From: JAHBNG01 sp039028975
GTDB taxonomy: Bacteria > Chloroflexota > Anaerolineae > Caldilineales > Caldilineaceae
Assembly: GCA_039028975.1 (NCBI GenBank)
Contig: JBCCHB010000036.1
Location: 1 to 64,000 of the forward strand
Reading direction: 5' to 3'
Length of the DNA: 64,000 bases
Part shown: in pieces, positions 35,201 to 44,216 of the stretch
Position numbering within the stretch: the first letter of the stretch is position 1
Layout: the number at the start of each line of letters is the position of its first letter
Made by a program: the position numbers and the translations under genes
The notes under the pieces: model-generated
Seen by the model: only the letters and a program-made list of their open reading frames with translations
What the model was told of the DNA's origin: nothing
Databases searched by the model: none

Positions 35201-35833
35201 TCAATGTAAGTTGAAATCGAGTGCTCGCATATGAACGAGCTTAGTACGGTTAAGCCAGTTAACTAACTCCTTTTCAGTTATTGAAAGGGTTTCCTGGTTA
35301 TTCAAATTGCTCAATCGAACATCGATTTCCTTGACTATGTTATGTGATTGAATACGTGTTTCTCGACGGAGACGCGGGGTTTCACTATTGAGGTGCAAAA
35401 GCTCTATCAAGTAGCTTGCTGGGGTTTTTAAAGGTTCCAACTGGCCATCATCCAGAATACCAAAGAAGTCTAATCGCTCTACTTCAAACGGATCAATAAA
35501 TCCTTGTTCGCCACAGATAGAGTCATCAGTTCCTAATGCTGGCCAGTGATTCCATTTTAGACGATTACATCTTGAACAACACCAGACGAGGTTATGTGGA
35601 TCATTTTTCAGATGTGTAAATTCTGGAAAATCTTTAGGACGAAAATGATCTATGGCCATCGATTCTGAGCCACCTAATTCATTTTCATGACAATCGCAAT
35701 AGACGCATCTTCCTAAGCAATCTTCCCGAATCTCCTGGCGGTATTTGCTGTAATTTGCGTAGTACGTGTTTTTGCGAGTTAATTTATATTTTTTTCGGCG
35801 AATCAGTTTTGGAAAAAATAGAGATGAATTCAT
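35201..35833 (-). CDS. HNH endonuclease (PtuB/TIGR02646-like)
   Basis: A 210-aa protein with an HNH nuclease core: zinc ligands C43 and C46 (CVYC), catalytic 'MAIDHFRPK' (D62-H63), 'PHNLVWCCSRCNRLK' with N81 and the second Cys pair. The IDHFRPK...NL..CC..CN..K pattern is that of HNH nucleases in phage-defence modules such as Septu PtuB. The N-terminus is very basic and the C-terminal half helical. It is the last of four minus-strand genes, 10 bp after the REC gene. Presumed DNA-cutting effector; target unknown. Confidence 0.85.
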   Translation of the reverse strand: MNSSLFFPKLIRRKKYKLTRKNTYYANYSKYRQEIREDCLGRCVYCDCHENELGGSESMAIDHFRPKDFPEFTHLKNDPHNLVWCCSRCNRLKWNHWPALGTDDSICGEQGFIDPFEVERLDFFGILDDGQLEPLKTPASYLIELLHLNSETPRLRRETRIQSHNIVKEIDVRLSNLNNQETLSITEKELVNWLNRTKLVHMRALDFNLH

Positions 35834-35843
35834 GATAAGAGTC

Positions 35844-36476
35844 TTACTTTGGGAGTTTTCGTAGTGCTTCTAGAAGTTCATTGTTTGAGTCAATGATATT
35901 TTGAAGATTTTGAGACTCGATAACTGACGCAGCTTCAACAGGCGCAACTCGTTCAAATTGCAGATTTTTTAGTTCAGCTTGCTCTTCCTCAGTAAGAGTA
36001 TTTTCAAACTGCTTTTTTAGCAAAGACCTGAATCTCTCAGCTCTTGATAATAGAATGTCTTCATGAACATCAATCCGACGAAGTAATCTTGCTTGGAGAA
36101 TTTGCTTTTCAACATCGTCATTAAAGATATCTTTAGAGAGTACTTCTTCTACATTTAGTTCGCCGGATGCATATTCATCTTTCAAATCGGCGAAATTCGT
36201 TAATATATAGATCGGTATTTTTGAATCTATTCCGCGTAAGAATTGAGCTAATTCAATGCCGTCATATGTAGCGATTCCGCTATCCTTCAATTTTTGATCA
36301 ATAATTACACAGACCGTTTCTGGATCGCTTAGGATACTGGCATAATCGTTCATGTTCACAAATGGCGGATACACGGTCTCAACTTGGACTGTATCTGGCA
36401 TTAACCGTCTCAATTGACGAGCATATGTCTTGGACTGATTTTCGTTCTCATCAATGAACCAAATCTTTTTAGACAT
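35844..36476 (-). CDS. Stand-alone response-regulator (REC) protein
   Basis: REC receiver domain with acidic pair D9/E10 ('IWFIDENEN'), phosphoacceptor D60 ('VCVIIDQKL'), switch T93 ('IYILTNF') and K115 ('VLSKDIF'), so phosphotransfer chemistry looks intact. After about residue 125 a helical tail follows, with no DNA-binding domain. It overlaps the upstream kinase gene by 8 bp. A natural reading is that it takes phosphate from the neighbouring kinase and passes a signal by protein contact, perhaps to the HNH nuclease. The partner is inferred. Confidence 0.82.
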   Translation of the reverse strand: MSKKIWFIDENENQSKTYARQLRRLMPDTVQVETVYPPFVNMNDYASILSDPETVCVIIDQKLKDSGIATYDGIELAQFLRGIDSKIPIYILTNFADLKDEYASGELNVEEVLSKDIFNDDVEKQILQARLLRRIDVHEDILLSRAERFRSLLKKQFENTLTEEEQAELKNLQFERVAPVEAASVIESQNLQNIIDSNNELLEALRKLPK

Positions 36477-38901
36477 TGTTCGATTCCCTGTTACCGCGAA
36501 GGTGTAGCTGAGGTAACCTAACGGTTATGTGAAATTGTGCTCCACCTAGATCACACGGTGATTCTACTGTGATTTCCCCGCCTTCGTGAGCTTCAACGAA
36601 ATCTTGAACAATCGACAAACCCATACCAGTCCCAATTACCTCACCAGTAGTTTTGTTTCTACGCGTTGAGACGGTAGGTAAGAAAATCTGTTCCTCTGTA
36701 CCTGCCTCAACTCCGATTCCGCTATCAGCAAAGGAAATTTTGAGTTGCTGTTCTTTCTCCCACATTCTTATTCTAATGAACCTATCTTTGTGCGAGACAT
36801 CATCTAGCGCCCACACAGAATTTGCTAGTAAGTTTACAAATATGCTTTCCCAGTCGATCTCAAAAGCCAGTATTGTGGATACTGTTTCTGGAATTTCGAA
36901 AGTGACGGAAATATCTTTTTCTTTTAAGAGAGTATCAAAGGATTGAAACGTTCGCTCAATTAAGGTTTTAAGATTCGTTGCTTGCCTATGTCGCTTATCG
37001 CGTCGGACGTTGCGCAACATGAACTGGGAAAAGGTCTCTATCTTGCTGGATTCATGTACGATAATTTCCAGTTCTTCTTCAATATCTTGACGCATATCTG
37101 GCGTAACCATAAAAAGGCCTTGAGTCATGTCATTCTGCAAGTCTTTAGCATTAGTTAGTACTAAATTGGATGAGCCAAGCGTCTCATGACCGAATCTTGT
37201 TGCTAGAATTCCAAGAGAAGCCAAGTTGCCCAGAGTATCTTTTTGCCTCTGAAAAAGAGCCTCTCGTTCGTATGCTTGTTCTTCGAGTTCTTTTTGTGCC
37301 TTGCGTTGTTCTTGGAGCTGACTTTCAATTTGCCCGATGGTTTCGGTGAGACTATCTACTAACTCTGCAGATGGCCTGTTGCCAGCATCGGTTTGCTGAA
37401 CAATATTTGCAACGATATCCTTTGCCTGATTAACAGACTCTTCCGTTTCGCTAGATTTTAATTCAATAGTTTCTTTTGCTTTGTCATAATTTGATTGCTC
37501 AGCACTTTTTTTTGCTATTTCGAATTTTTGCCTGTTAATTTCAAAGTGCTGAATCGCCCTTTCTACAAACATCCTCATATCTGAGAAGGCCGGACCTTCG
37601 ACAAGATTTTCTCTATTCGTCTGGTCAATAAGATTTGCATTTGTCTCGCGCGATATTGAGACAGACCCCACGACTTGATTATAGCCGACTTTCCAACTCC
37701 CAACGGGTTCTTGTGTAACACCTTGAGGATTTTGCTGGCGCCTATAGCTTAATCTGAGCCAATCTCCTGTACCATCGGGAGCACCATATGGCTTGACTCG
37801 AAAGCCATCTCGATAAATGCGAATACCATTATTCGCGTCTAAAAAGCTCGCTATTTGTACGCGCGAAAAAGTCAAATCTGCTATGCTAACAGATTGACGA
37901 GGATAAAAATACATTTGAAATGTTAGTGGACCACATTCAGCTTTTGTTTTTCGTGTTCCTTTAAACACATTGCTCCAGACCTCTGGTCCGAATTCAAATG
38001 TTTCTGGGTACTGCTTTGAGAACATTTGAAATTTTACAAGACCTTCCGCATCTATCTCTGCAATCAACTCCCACTCTGCAGCATCAAGAATAAATTCAGA
38101 GCCAATTGGACCATTTAACCCTTCTGCATCTAACTCCGTCTCAAGAGAAATACTGAAGTCACCAATGCCAGCAAAAGGAGAAACTAATAGCGTAAGTTCT
38201 TCTCTTAATTGCTGTAAAGATGCTGTGGTCCAGATATCCTTTAAGCCAAGTAGTACAAGGCTCGTACCATGATCGAATTTCTTTGTTTTGCCTGTATAAG
38301 GATCGGTGAATATTTTTGGTGTAATATACAAATCATGCTGTATTTTTTCGAGCCTTTGGTCGGTTGCCTCGTACTTAGTCCAGTCAACAACTAGTTTCGT
38401 AGCCTTACTTTTTTCCACCACAGATGACTGGACGATGGTCATAGTGCAAAGGCGATCCAGACCTAATCTGCCTAGACCTTTCTCACCTGTTAGAACGCGC
38501 CCCTTTTTCTTTGAACGGCCAGAAATGAGTTTATTGGTTGTTCCAATTACCAACCACTGCTCTTTAAGTTGCTTCTTTGTCATACCTGTTCCGTCATCTT
38601 CAATAATTAGAACAGGACTTACATCAAGTGGTTTATCATTTTCTACGGCTGTGGTAGTTTCTCCATTATCAGAATTCTCAAAATTATCTTCTAAGCCAGT
38701 GAGACCTCTAAAGCATATGTGAATACTCTGGGCATCAGCATCATAAGCATTTTTTACTAACTCAGTTATTGCGATAATTGAACTCGAAATGCTTTCTCGC
38801 CCCAGTTGCATAGCAACTCGTGCCATCACAGAAAAAGGAGCTTGGCCTATAAACTCCTCTGTTATATCTGTAGAAATAGAGACAGTATTGGACATATTCA
38901 A
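36469..38901 (-). CDS. Dual-GHKL protein: Hsp90/MORC-like ATPase fused to a histidine-kinase module
   Basis: 810 aa. The N-terminal GHKL ATPase shows 'AITELVKNAYDADAQ' (N box), 'IIEDDGTGM' (G1) and 'GEKGLGRLGLDRL' (G2-like lid), as in Hsp90/MutL/MORC proteins. A transducer-like region with 'FRVKPYGAPDGTGDWLRL' follows. Then comes a coiled coil (about 460-560), a DHp-like helix with candidate phospho-His572 ('ATRFGHETLG'), and a second GHKL domain: 'NLLANSVWALDD', 'FADSGIGV', 'GTGMGLSIVQDFVEAHEGG'. No membrane segment, so it is cytosolic. It lies between the methylase and the REC gene. GHKL proteins of MORC type occur in restriction-like loci. Confidence 0.85.
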   Translation of the reverse strand: MNMSNTVSISTDITEEFIGQAPFSVMARVAMQLGRESISSSIIAITELVKNAYDADAQSIHICFRGLTGLEDNFENSDNGETTTAVENDKPLDVSPVLIIEDDGTGMTKKQLKEQWLVIGTTNKLISGRSKKKGRVLTGEKGLGRLGLDRLCTMTIVQSSVVEKSKATKLVVDWTKYEATDQRLEKIQHDLYITPKIFTDPYTGKTKKFDHGTSLVLLGLKDIWTTASLQQLREELTLLVSPFAGIGDFSISLETELDAEGLNGPIGSEFILDAAEWELIAEIDAEGLVKFQMFSKQYPETFEFGPEVWSNVFKGTRKTKAECGPLTFQMYFYPRQSVSIADLTFSRVQIASFLDANNGIRIYRDGFRVKPYGAPDGTGDWLRLSYRRQQNPQGVTQEPVGSWKVGYNQVVGSVSISRETNANLIDQTNRENLVEGPAFSDMRMFVERAIQHFEINRQKFEIAKKSAEQSNYDKAKETIELKSSETEESVNQAKDIVANIVQQTDAGNRPSAELVDSLTETIGQIESQLQEQRKAQKELEEQAYEREALFQRQKDTLGNLASLGILATRFGHETLGSSNLVLTNAKDLQNDMTQGLFMVTPDMRQDIEEELEIIVHESSKIETFSQFMLRNVRRDKRHRQATNLKTLIERTFQSFDTLLKEKDISVTFEIPETVSTILAFEIDWESIFVNLLANSVWALDDVSHKDRFIRIRMWEKEQQLKISFADSGIGVEAGTEEQIFLPTVSTRRNKTTGEVIGTGMGLSIVQDFVEAHEGGEITVESPCDLGGAQFHITVRLPQLHLRGNRESNNV

Positions 38902-38947
38902 AATCTCACACGATTATTATCCCAGGTAAAAACTAACTCCTATTTGG

Positions 38948-40264
38948 TTATGGCTCTTGCCACCACGGCAGCTGTTTTAGCGCTGATACCGTTAGGTGTC
39001 GACATCTAATTATCTGGTTCAACCAATCATTTGTCCGCTGATCTTGAAGATTTTTTACAAGTTTTCTGCAGTCTTCAATGCTTTTGCTAAATGGCAACAG
39101 CACTAATAGGTGATTCTCGACAGCTACGGGGGCATCGCAGTCAACAATCGTGGGAACCGCACGATTTTTGTCTTCTTGGCGAGAGGTCCGCCTAACAGCA
39201 ACAAATGGAGGAGAAAAGACACGGCCTGAAAATTTTCGATTTGTGTCAATATTTGTTAAGGTACCCCATGCTGGCAAGTCAGCAGGAGTCACAAATGGAT
39301 ATAAATTGCCTTCATGAGGGTCTCGGTAATCTACTACACCTCCCACTCGAACTTCAAAATGATCTTTCAATTGCCGCCTGCTTGGGATTTCACAAATTTG
39401 ATTCCAACGATAGTTATCGCGTACATCTACATCATTATTAACGACTAACTCAAGAACAAACACGTGTACATCTGCCCACTTATCAAACTGACCATATAAC
39501 TCAGAACGAACTTCAAGTGTCCTAGATTCGATCCTTCGACGCCATTTTTTATATAAGGAACCGCTCCTTAATACATCTGGTAAAATAGCAACAATGCGGG
39601 TTTGTGGCTTCGCATTTGATACGCAGACGTCCATAAATATGGCCGCAAGATTCACTTTTCCGTTTGCCCAACTGCAATTCAGTGGACTCTGAACGCGCGT
39701 AAACGGTGGATTGAGTACGATATGAGTTGCATTTTGAATAGTATTGTGTTGCTGAAGTCCATCATTCACGCTCAGGAGGGGGAAAAAGTTATCAATCTTA
39801 ATGTCATTAGAAATATCAATACGTTGAGCTTGTTGTATAGCTGATAACAGTAAACGTCGCTTGGCTACCGCGATAAACTCTGGATGAATATCATGTCCAA
39901 TTAAACGGCGATTCCAGTTTAGTAGCAGTTCTGAAACACTAGATTTCTTGTAATTGTCACTTATCAATGGAAACAATAAATCTCCAGTTCCGCATGAGAT
40001 ATCAGCAATAACTGAGTCTTTAGTAAGACTGTCCCGAAGGGGAGTAAGCGCAATCGAGGCTAGTTCCTGATGAGTAAAGAATGCACCCGCTTCTCTCTGT
40101 TTGTTAACAGCTACTGCTTTTCGTAGTTCATCACTTGGCTGCCCATTCAATGCCAAAGAAAGGGCAGAATCGAAATCATTCAAATTTCCAGGTTGTTTAA
40201 GGATACGAGTAATAAGATCATCTAAATGTCTCTTATACTTCAGATATTCGTGCATTAGGTTCAC
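38948..40264 (-). CDS. N6-adenine DNA methyltransferase
   Basis: SAM-dependent N-6 DNA methylase, 438 aa. Motif X-like 'REAGAFFTHQELA', motif I 'VIADISCGTGDLLFPL' (about 86-100) and catalytic motif IV NPPF (185-188). The C-terminal part ('FVAVRRTSRQEDKNRAVPTIV ... VENHLLVLLPF', over 270-438) resembles the target-recognition portion of type I/IIG methylases, so it may act without an S subunit. Start is GTG at 40264 or ATG at 40255. First gene of the operon; 46 bp separate it from the kinase. Probably marks self DNA for the HNH nuclease. Confidence 0.85.
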   Translation of the reverse strand: MNLMHEYLKYKRHLDDLITRILKQPGNLNDFDSALSLALNGQPSDELRKAVAVNKQREAGAFFTHQELASIALTPLRDSLTKDSVIADISCGTGDLLFPLISDNYKKSSVSELLLNWNRRLIGHDIHPEFIAVAKRRLLLSAIQQAQRIDISNDIKIDNFFPLLSVNDGLQQHNTIQNATHIVLNPPFTRVQSPLNCSWANGKVNLAAIFMDVCVSNAKPQTRIVAILPDVLRSGSLYKKWRRRIESRTLEVRSELYGQFDKWADVHVFVLELVVNNDVDVRDNYRWNQICEIPSRRQLKDHFEVRVGGVVDYRDPHEGNLYPFVTPADLPAWGTLTNIDTNRKFSGRVFSPPFVAVRRTSRQEDKNRAVPTIVDCDAPVAVENHLLVLLPFSKSIEDCRKLVKNLQDQRTNDWLNQIIRCRHLTVSALKQLPWWQEP

Positions 40265-40304
40265 TCAATCTCCATTAGAGATCTTTTACATCACATGCGA
40301 AAGT

Positions 40305-40313
40305 ATTATAGCA
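40305..40313 (-). promoter_or_regulatory. Extended -10 promoter of the methylase operon
   Basis: On the minus strand the sequence TGCTATAAT forms an extended -10 element about 40 bp upstream of the methylase start; no good -35 hexamer is seen. It would drive the four-gene operon independently of the peptide transporter genes. Confidence 0.5.
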
Positions 40314-40387
40314 CAGATATTCTGATTGATACCATGATAGAACGGTTCACTTGAGTCTGTCACTAAAGGGACTACTTGAGTGGATCA

Positions 40388-40435
40388 AAATCAACTGAAC
40401 CAGTACCTCGTGCAAGATACTGGCTCAGTTGATTT
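40388..40435. terminator. Hairpin after the substrate-binding gene
   Basis: Arms AAATCAACTGAACCAGTA and TACTGGCTCAGTTGATTT (18 bp, one G-T position) around a 12-nt loop. On the minus strand it is followed by TTTTGATCC. It lies about 120 bp after the stop of the peptide-binding gene and just upstream of the methylase promoter, so it probably separates the two units. Confidence 0.5.
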
Positions 40436-40557
40436 CATTACTGCAGAAAGCCTGCTCGGGCGAATCAAGTTGAGCCGAGTCAGTCCTCCTCGTAATAAAA
40501 CTAAAAATCTCAACGGAATTTATCTGACGTCGATTTTGCCTCAAGAAGCGAGGACAT

Positions 40558-42621
40558 TTACTCCTCCAAATACCACGCCTCTGGATACGCCATCGCCCCC
40601 GGCATGGCCAGAACACCAGGGCCATACCAACCACCCAGCGGAATATCATCACGAGTCGGAACGTTCAATAGATTTGCACCAGCCAGGAAGATATTTGGCG
40701 GATCCGCGATCCCGCCCAATAGGAATGGCCCTTCGTCGATGTGGATACGCAGGATGTCGAAGACTAACGCATCACGCTTATCCTGGTCCGGCTCCACAAT
40801 GGCCTGTTTGTAGAGTTCCCACATGCGGAAGTTGGGATCGTCCGCAGGGATCTCTTCACGAGGTGGTGTGCGGTCGCGGGGATCTTTATCCAGCTCGGTC
40901 CCTTCTTTGTCCGTGCCTTCCACAGCCATCCATGCGCCATAGAGGGGCGCCCATCTTCCACCACTACCGTAGGAGACGAGCCAGGCGGGGTAGATGAGCA
41001 GATCGGGACCATCCGGCGCACCACCCCCATAGAGGCGGATATCGTAGGTTGCTTCGCGAGTCATGACACCGATTTCGGAGCCTGGAATGGAGTTGACAAA
41101 AGCGTTGAGACCCACATTCTGCCAATCCTCAGCCATCAGTTGAGCGGCCTCCAGGAAGGCTGCGGCACCTGATGGGAAGTCGATACGCACTTCTAGAGCG
41201 GCTCCGCTGGGTAGGTCTCGGAAACCGTCATCATCCTGATCGACCACATTAATTTCATCCAACATGCTCATGGCCATTTCTGGGTCGAACGCTACGGCGC
41301 TTTCCCGCCACTCTTGTAGAATGGCCTTTCCTTCTTCCGTCCGGTTAAACTGGGCGGCGTTGGGCGACATAGTTCCTGTGCTGGCTTCCTGGCCCATGCC
41401 CAGCCATGTAACCTTGCGAATGCGCTCCCGATCCATGGCGTGGGAAAGAGCACGGCGGTATTGAACCGTACGCACGACCTCACGCTTCTCATCATCCGGA
41501 TTGTTCCAGTTGATTCCCCAAGCAGGCGCGCCACCGGCTCCGTTGTCCCACAAGAGAACTCGATAGTTTCCCTTTTCTTCATTCTCTTTCAACAGGGCCA
41601 GATCGCGCAGAGAGAGGTTGGGATAGGCATGAACATTCACATCGCCATTGATAATCTGGAGCTTTAGGGCTTCTACATTCTCGGTCAGCCTAACCTCAAA
41701 GCGGTCAATGTAAGGAAGCTGGTTGCCAGCCTGATCGACGACGTAGTAGTAAGGATTACGCTCCAGGATCATGCGATCACCTGGCTCAAACTCGATAGGC
41801 ATCCAAGCATTCAGGACAGGGCGTTCTGGGTTGACCCACCAATCCTCTTTCTCGGTAAATTCTTCGTAGTCGGCTGCGTCTGAATAGTTGGGATGGAATT
41901 GCTCCAGGTAATGACGCGGGTAGGGACCAAAGCCAGGACCGTTCCCCCCATTGGGGAAGGATGCCAGCTCAAAATCAGTCAGCGGGGCCGGACCGGCAAA
42001 TTTGAACCGTAAGGTATAATCATCAACTTTCTCGGTTTCCATCGGTGCCCCACCGGCCAATGCCCACGCCGGAATCGGTTCGGGATGATCGGGGTTGAGC
42101 GCCATATCTTCCCACCAGAAGATCACATCATCGACAGTAAAGGGTTCGCCATCCGACCATTTGGTGCCTTCGCGGAAGAAGAAGGTCCACTCAGAGGCGT
42201 CTTCATTTGTCTCCCAGCCCTTGGCTAGGCCAGGTTGCACCGCCGTACCCCCTTCGGCCCAGTGGGTTGCCGAATGACCGTACATATACATGGATACGTC
42301 ACTCATGTCGCTATCGGTGGTGGCTCGCTTCATGGTACCACCATATTGACCGATAGATGCCCAGGGCAATTCCAGCACCAGCGGATCAACAGGCAAGCGC
42401 TCGTCGACTGGTGGCAATTCACCAGCAGCCACCATTTCGGCTAACATGGGCGATTCGCCTTCACTGGCCATCATTTCGCCGTCATCATCAGATTCTGGTG
42501 CAGCTTCTGCTTCCTCCGCAGCCGGTTCAGGCGCAGCTTCTTCTGGGGCCGAAGCACTACCGCAAGCGGTTAGTGCGGCAGCCAAGATTAGGATGACTGT
42601 GCATAGCAACCATCGTTTCAT
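40558..42621 (-). CDS. Peptide ABC transporter substrate-binding lipoprotein (family 5)
   Basis: Extracytoplasmic solute-binding protein. I start at 42621 (AAAGGAG upstream), which gives a lipoprotein signal 'KRWLLCTVILILAAALTAC' with lipobox LTAC, then a Glu/Pro/Ala-rich linker to the fold. Family-5 features: 'LAKGWETNEDASEWTFFFREGTKWSDGEPFTVDDVIFWWE' and 'YRRALSHAMDRERIRKVTWLG'. The 'PYYYVVDQAGNQLPYIDRFEVRLTENVEALKLQIINGDV' segment is common in Chloroflexota homologues. It should feed the OppB/OppC-like permeases at 34166 and 32331, from which the methylase-HNH operon now separates it. Confidence 0.9.
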   Translation of the reverse strand: MKRWLLCTVILILAAALTACGSASAPEEAAPEPAAEEAEAAPESDDDGEMMASEGESPMLAEMVAAGELPPVDERLPVDPLVLELPWASIGQYGGTMKRATTDSDMSDVSMYMYGHSATHWAEGGTAVQPGLAKGWETNEDASEWTFFFREGTKWSDGEPFTVDDVIFWWEDMALNPDHPEPIPAWALAGGAPMETEKVDDYTLRFKFAGPAPLTDFELASFPNGGNGPGFGPYPRHYLEQFHPNYSDAADYEEFTEKEDWWVNPERPVLNAWMPIEFEPGDRMILERNPYYYVVDQAGNQLPYIDRFEVRLTENVEALKLQIINGDVNVHAYPNLSLRDLALLKENEEKGNYRVLLWDNGAGGAPAWGINWNNPDDEKREVVRTVQYRRALSHAMDRERIRKVTWLGMGQEASTGTMSPNAAQFNRTEEGKAILQEWRESAVAFDPEMAMSMLDEINVVDQDDDGFRDLPSGAALEVRIDFPSGAAAFLEAAQLMAEDWQNVGLNAFVNSIPGSEIGVMTREATYDIRLYGGGAPDGPDLLIYPAWLVSYGSGGRWAPLYGAWMAVEGTDKEGTELDKDPRDRTPPREEIPADDPNFRMWELYKQAIVEPDQDKRDALVFDILRIHIDEGPFLLGGIADPPNIFLAGANLLNVPTRDDIPLGGWYGPGVLAMPGAMAYPEAWYLEE

Positions 42622-43150
42622 GGGAAGATTCTCCTTTGATTTATGAACATATGATTTGTGAACGTGTGATTTGTGACAGGACAACAAAGCAGGGGGAGCT
42701 TTCAATTGTTTCATTGACAAAAGGGTACAACACATTGAGATTATATCAGCAGACACCATTGTTCTCAAACGAAGATAAAGACTATCATGGCTGCGCCTTT
42801 CATGTTTTCATTATGATACTGCATGATACTGCGATCGCATAACCACTCAGACAGATGGTCACCCTGCATGGTAGCTGGCTAGATACGATGCCTCTTCAGG
42901 CCAAACAGAGAATTAAAGTCCCCGGTAAGAGCCAGGAATAGCAGCTATTCCCAGGCTGAATGTGGCTCTTGCCGGGGACTTTCGAGGGATTCAATTTCTT
43001 GTAACAGCCTTACATGATTGGATGAATCCCTACACTCAGTGTACGATGGCCTATCTATTTTGAACATTTGTTGTTTTTTGCGTTTTCGACAGCGGGGCCA
43101 GAAAATCCAAAGAGGTTTATTCAGTGATGATGATGATGAAGGAGGAAAGA
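42622..43150. other. Intergenic region with a nested hairpin
   Basis: Divergent upstream regions of the peptide-binding gene (left) and a dehydrogenase (right). Near 42640-42675 the motif GTGATTTGTGA-like sequence is repeated. The main structured feature is the nested hairpin at 42915-42982. No coding frame is supported. Confidence 0.45.
42915..42982. repeat. Nested palindrome (hairpin within hairpin)
   Basis: Outer arms of 20 nt (42915-42934 and 42963-42982, one G-T pair) enclose a perfect inner hairpin GGAATAG-CAG-CTATTCC (42935-42951). The sequence would fold into a forked structure on either strand. No homologous copy is seen elsewhere in the window. Confidence 0.6.
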
Positions 43151-44041
43151 ATGCAACAAAAAATCGGTGTAATTGGATTGGGGAATATGGGTGGTGCTGT
43201 GGCGGCAAGGTTGCTCGCATGCCATGAGCAACTCGTCGTCTATGACCTAAGCAGGGATGCCATGTTGCCGTTGGTTGAAAGAGGTGCTGCTGGCACGTCT
43301 TCCGCACGAGAAGTCGTGGAGCAAGTGGATATTGTCATAACAATTTTGCCCAATGGCCCTCATGTAGATGCTGCAGCAGAGGGTTCAGAGGGGATTCTAG
43401 CTGGTGCGAAATCTGGGTTGCACTGGTTGGAAATGAGCACCATTGATCCACAAGTCACCTTGCGCCTAGCAGAACGAGCCGAAGCTCATGACATTGTCTT
43501 AATGGATGTGGCCATCGGCAAGCTGCCCACCCACGCGCTCCAAGGTGAACTATTGCTCATGGCCGGTGGTGATAGGGAAACGCTACAGATGCTCAGCCCA
43601 ATACTTGCTCACCTTGGTGAAGTCATCCACTGTGGTCCGCTTGGTGCTGGTATCTCTATGAAGTTGGTCAATAATCAGCTAGCAGGTGTTACCTTGGCCG
43701 CCACCTGCGAGGCGCTACTGCTGGGTCGTAAAGCTGGGTTAACATTTGAAACCATGCAGCAGGTCCTCACACGCACAGCAGCCAATACGGCTCACCTTCA
43801 GGGTAGCATCGCCCAAAAAGTTCTGCCGCGCCAATTCGAGCCGGGCTTTCGTTTGGATCTGATGGTAAAGGATGCGGGATTGGCTCTAGAGATGGCGCGC
43901 CAGTTAGATTCCCCCCAAATGTTGAGTGCGCTTGTCCAGCAGTTGCGGATGACAGCTATGAACCAAGGATTAGGTGAGAAAGATACGACTGCGTTTGTAC
44001 AGATTTTTGAACAATTGGCCGATACATTGCTCGATAGTTGA
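43151..44041 (+). CDS. NAD(P)-dependent beta-hydroxyacid dehydrogenase (3-hydroxyisobutyrate dehydrogenase-like)
   Basis: Beta-hydroxyacid dehydrogenase family oxidoreductase. N-terminal Rossmann motif 'IGVIGLGNMGGAVAARL', substrate-binding 'MDVAIGKLPTHALQGELLLMAGG' (normally DAPVSGG..GA..G; diverged), and the catalytic-Lys region 'GAGISMKLVNNQLAGVTLAATCEAL' (Lys in MKLVNN). AAGGAGG 6 nt upstream fixes the ATG at 43151 rather than 43124. 296 aa is normal. The diverged substrate loop argues against a classical HIBADH; it may be a tartronate-semialdehyde reductase or a promiscuous member. Confidence 0.85.
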   Translation: MQQKIGVIGLGNMGGAVAARLLACHEQLVVYDLSRDAMLPLVERGAAGTSSAREVVEQVDIVITILPNGPHVDAAAEGSEGILAGAKSGLHWLEMSTIDPQVTLRLAERAEAHDIVLMDVAIGKLPTHALQGELLLMAGGDRETLQMLSPILAHLGEVIHCGPLGAGISMKLVNNQLAGVTLAATCEALLLGRKAGLTFETMQQVLTRTAANTAHLQGSIAQKVLPRQFEPGFRLDLMVKDAGLALEMARQLDSPQMLSALVQQLRMTAMNQGLGEKDTTAFVQIFEQLADTLLDS

Positions 44042-44125
44042 TTGGTGGTTGGTCGTCCGGTTAAGTGGTCAATTGGTTGGGTAGTCGCCCAGGAAGTAAC
44101 CGATCGACACCCCACCGATTCGTAA

Positions 44126-44212
44126 TGTACTCAGCTCCGTTTGAAAACCGGAGTTTGATCTCTCCAGTAGAGTCTATGGAAAACTCCGACTTTCAAAGCG
44201 ACCGCAGTATAG
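44126..44212 (+). repeat. MITE-1 copy
   Basis: 87 bp, TGTACTCAGCTCCGTTTG to AGCGACCGCAGTATAG, between convergent genes and only 5 bp from the stop of the EF-hand gene. Confidence 0.85.
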
Positions 44213-44216
44213 TAAT

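Noticed and set aside
40388..40435. Hairpin as boundary repeat of a mobile defence island
   Set aside because: No matching sequence was found on the other side (35149-35201), so it is better explained as the end of the peptide-binding transcript.
40380..40997. Plus-strand 205-aa frame near the end of the peptide-binding gene
   Set aside because: Pro/Arg-rich translation antisense to a well-supported coding sequence.
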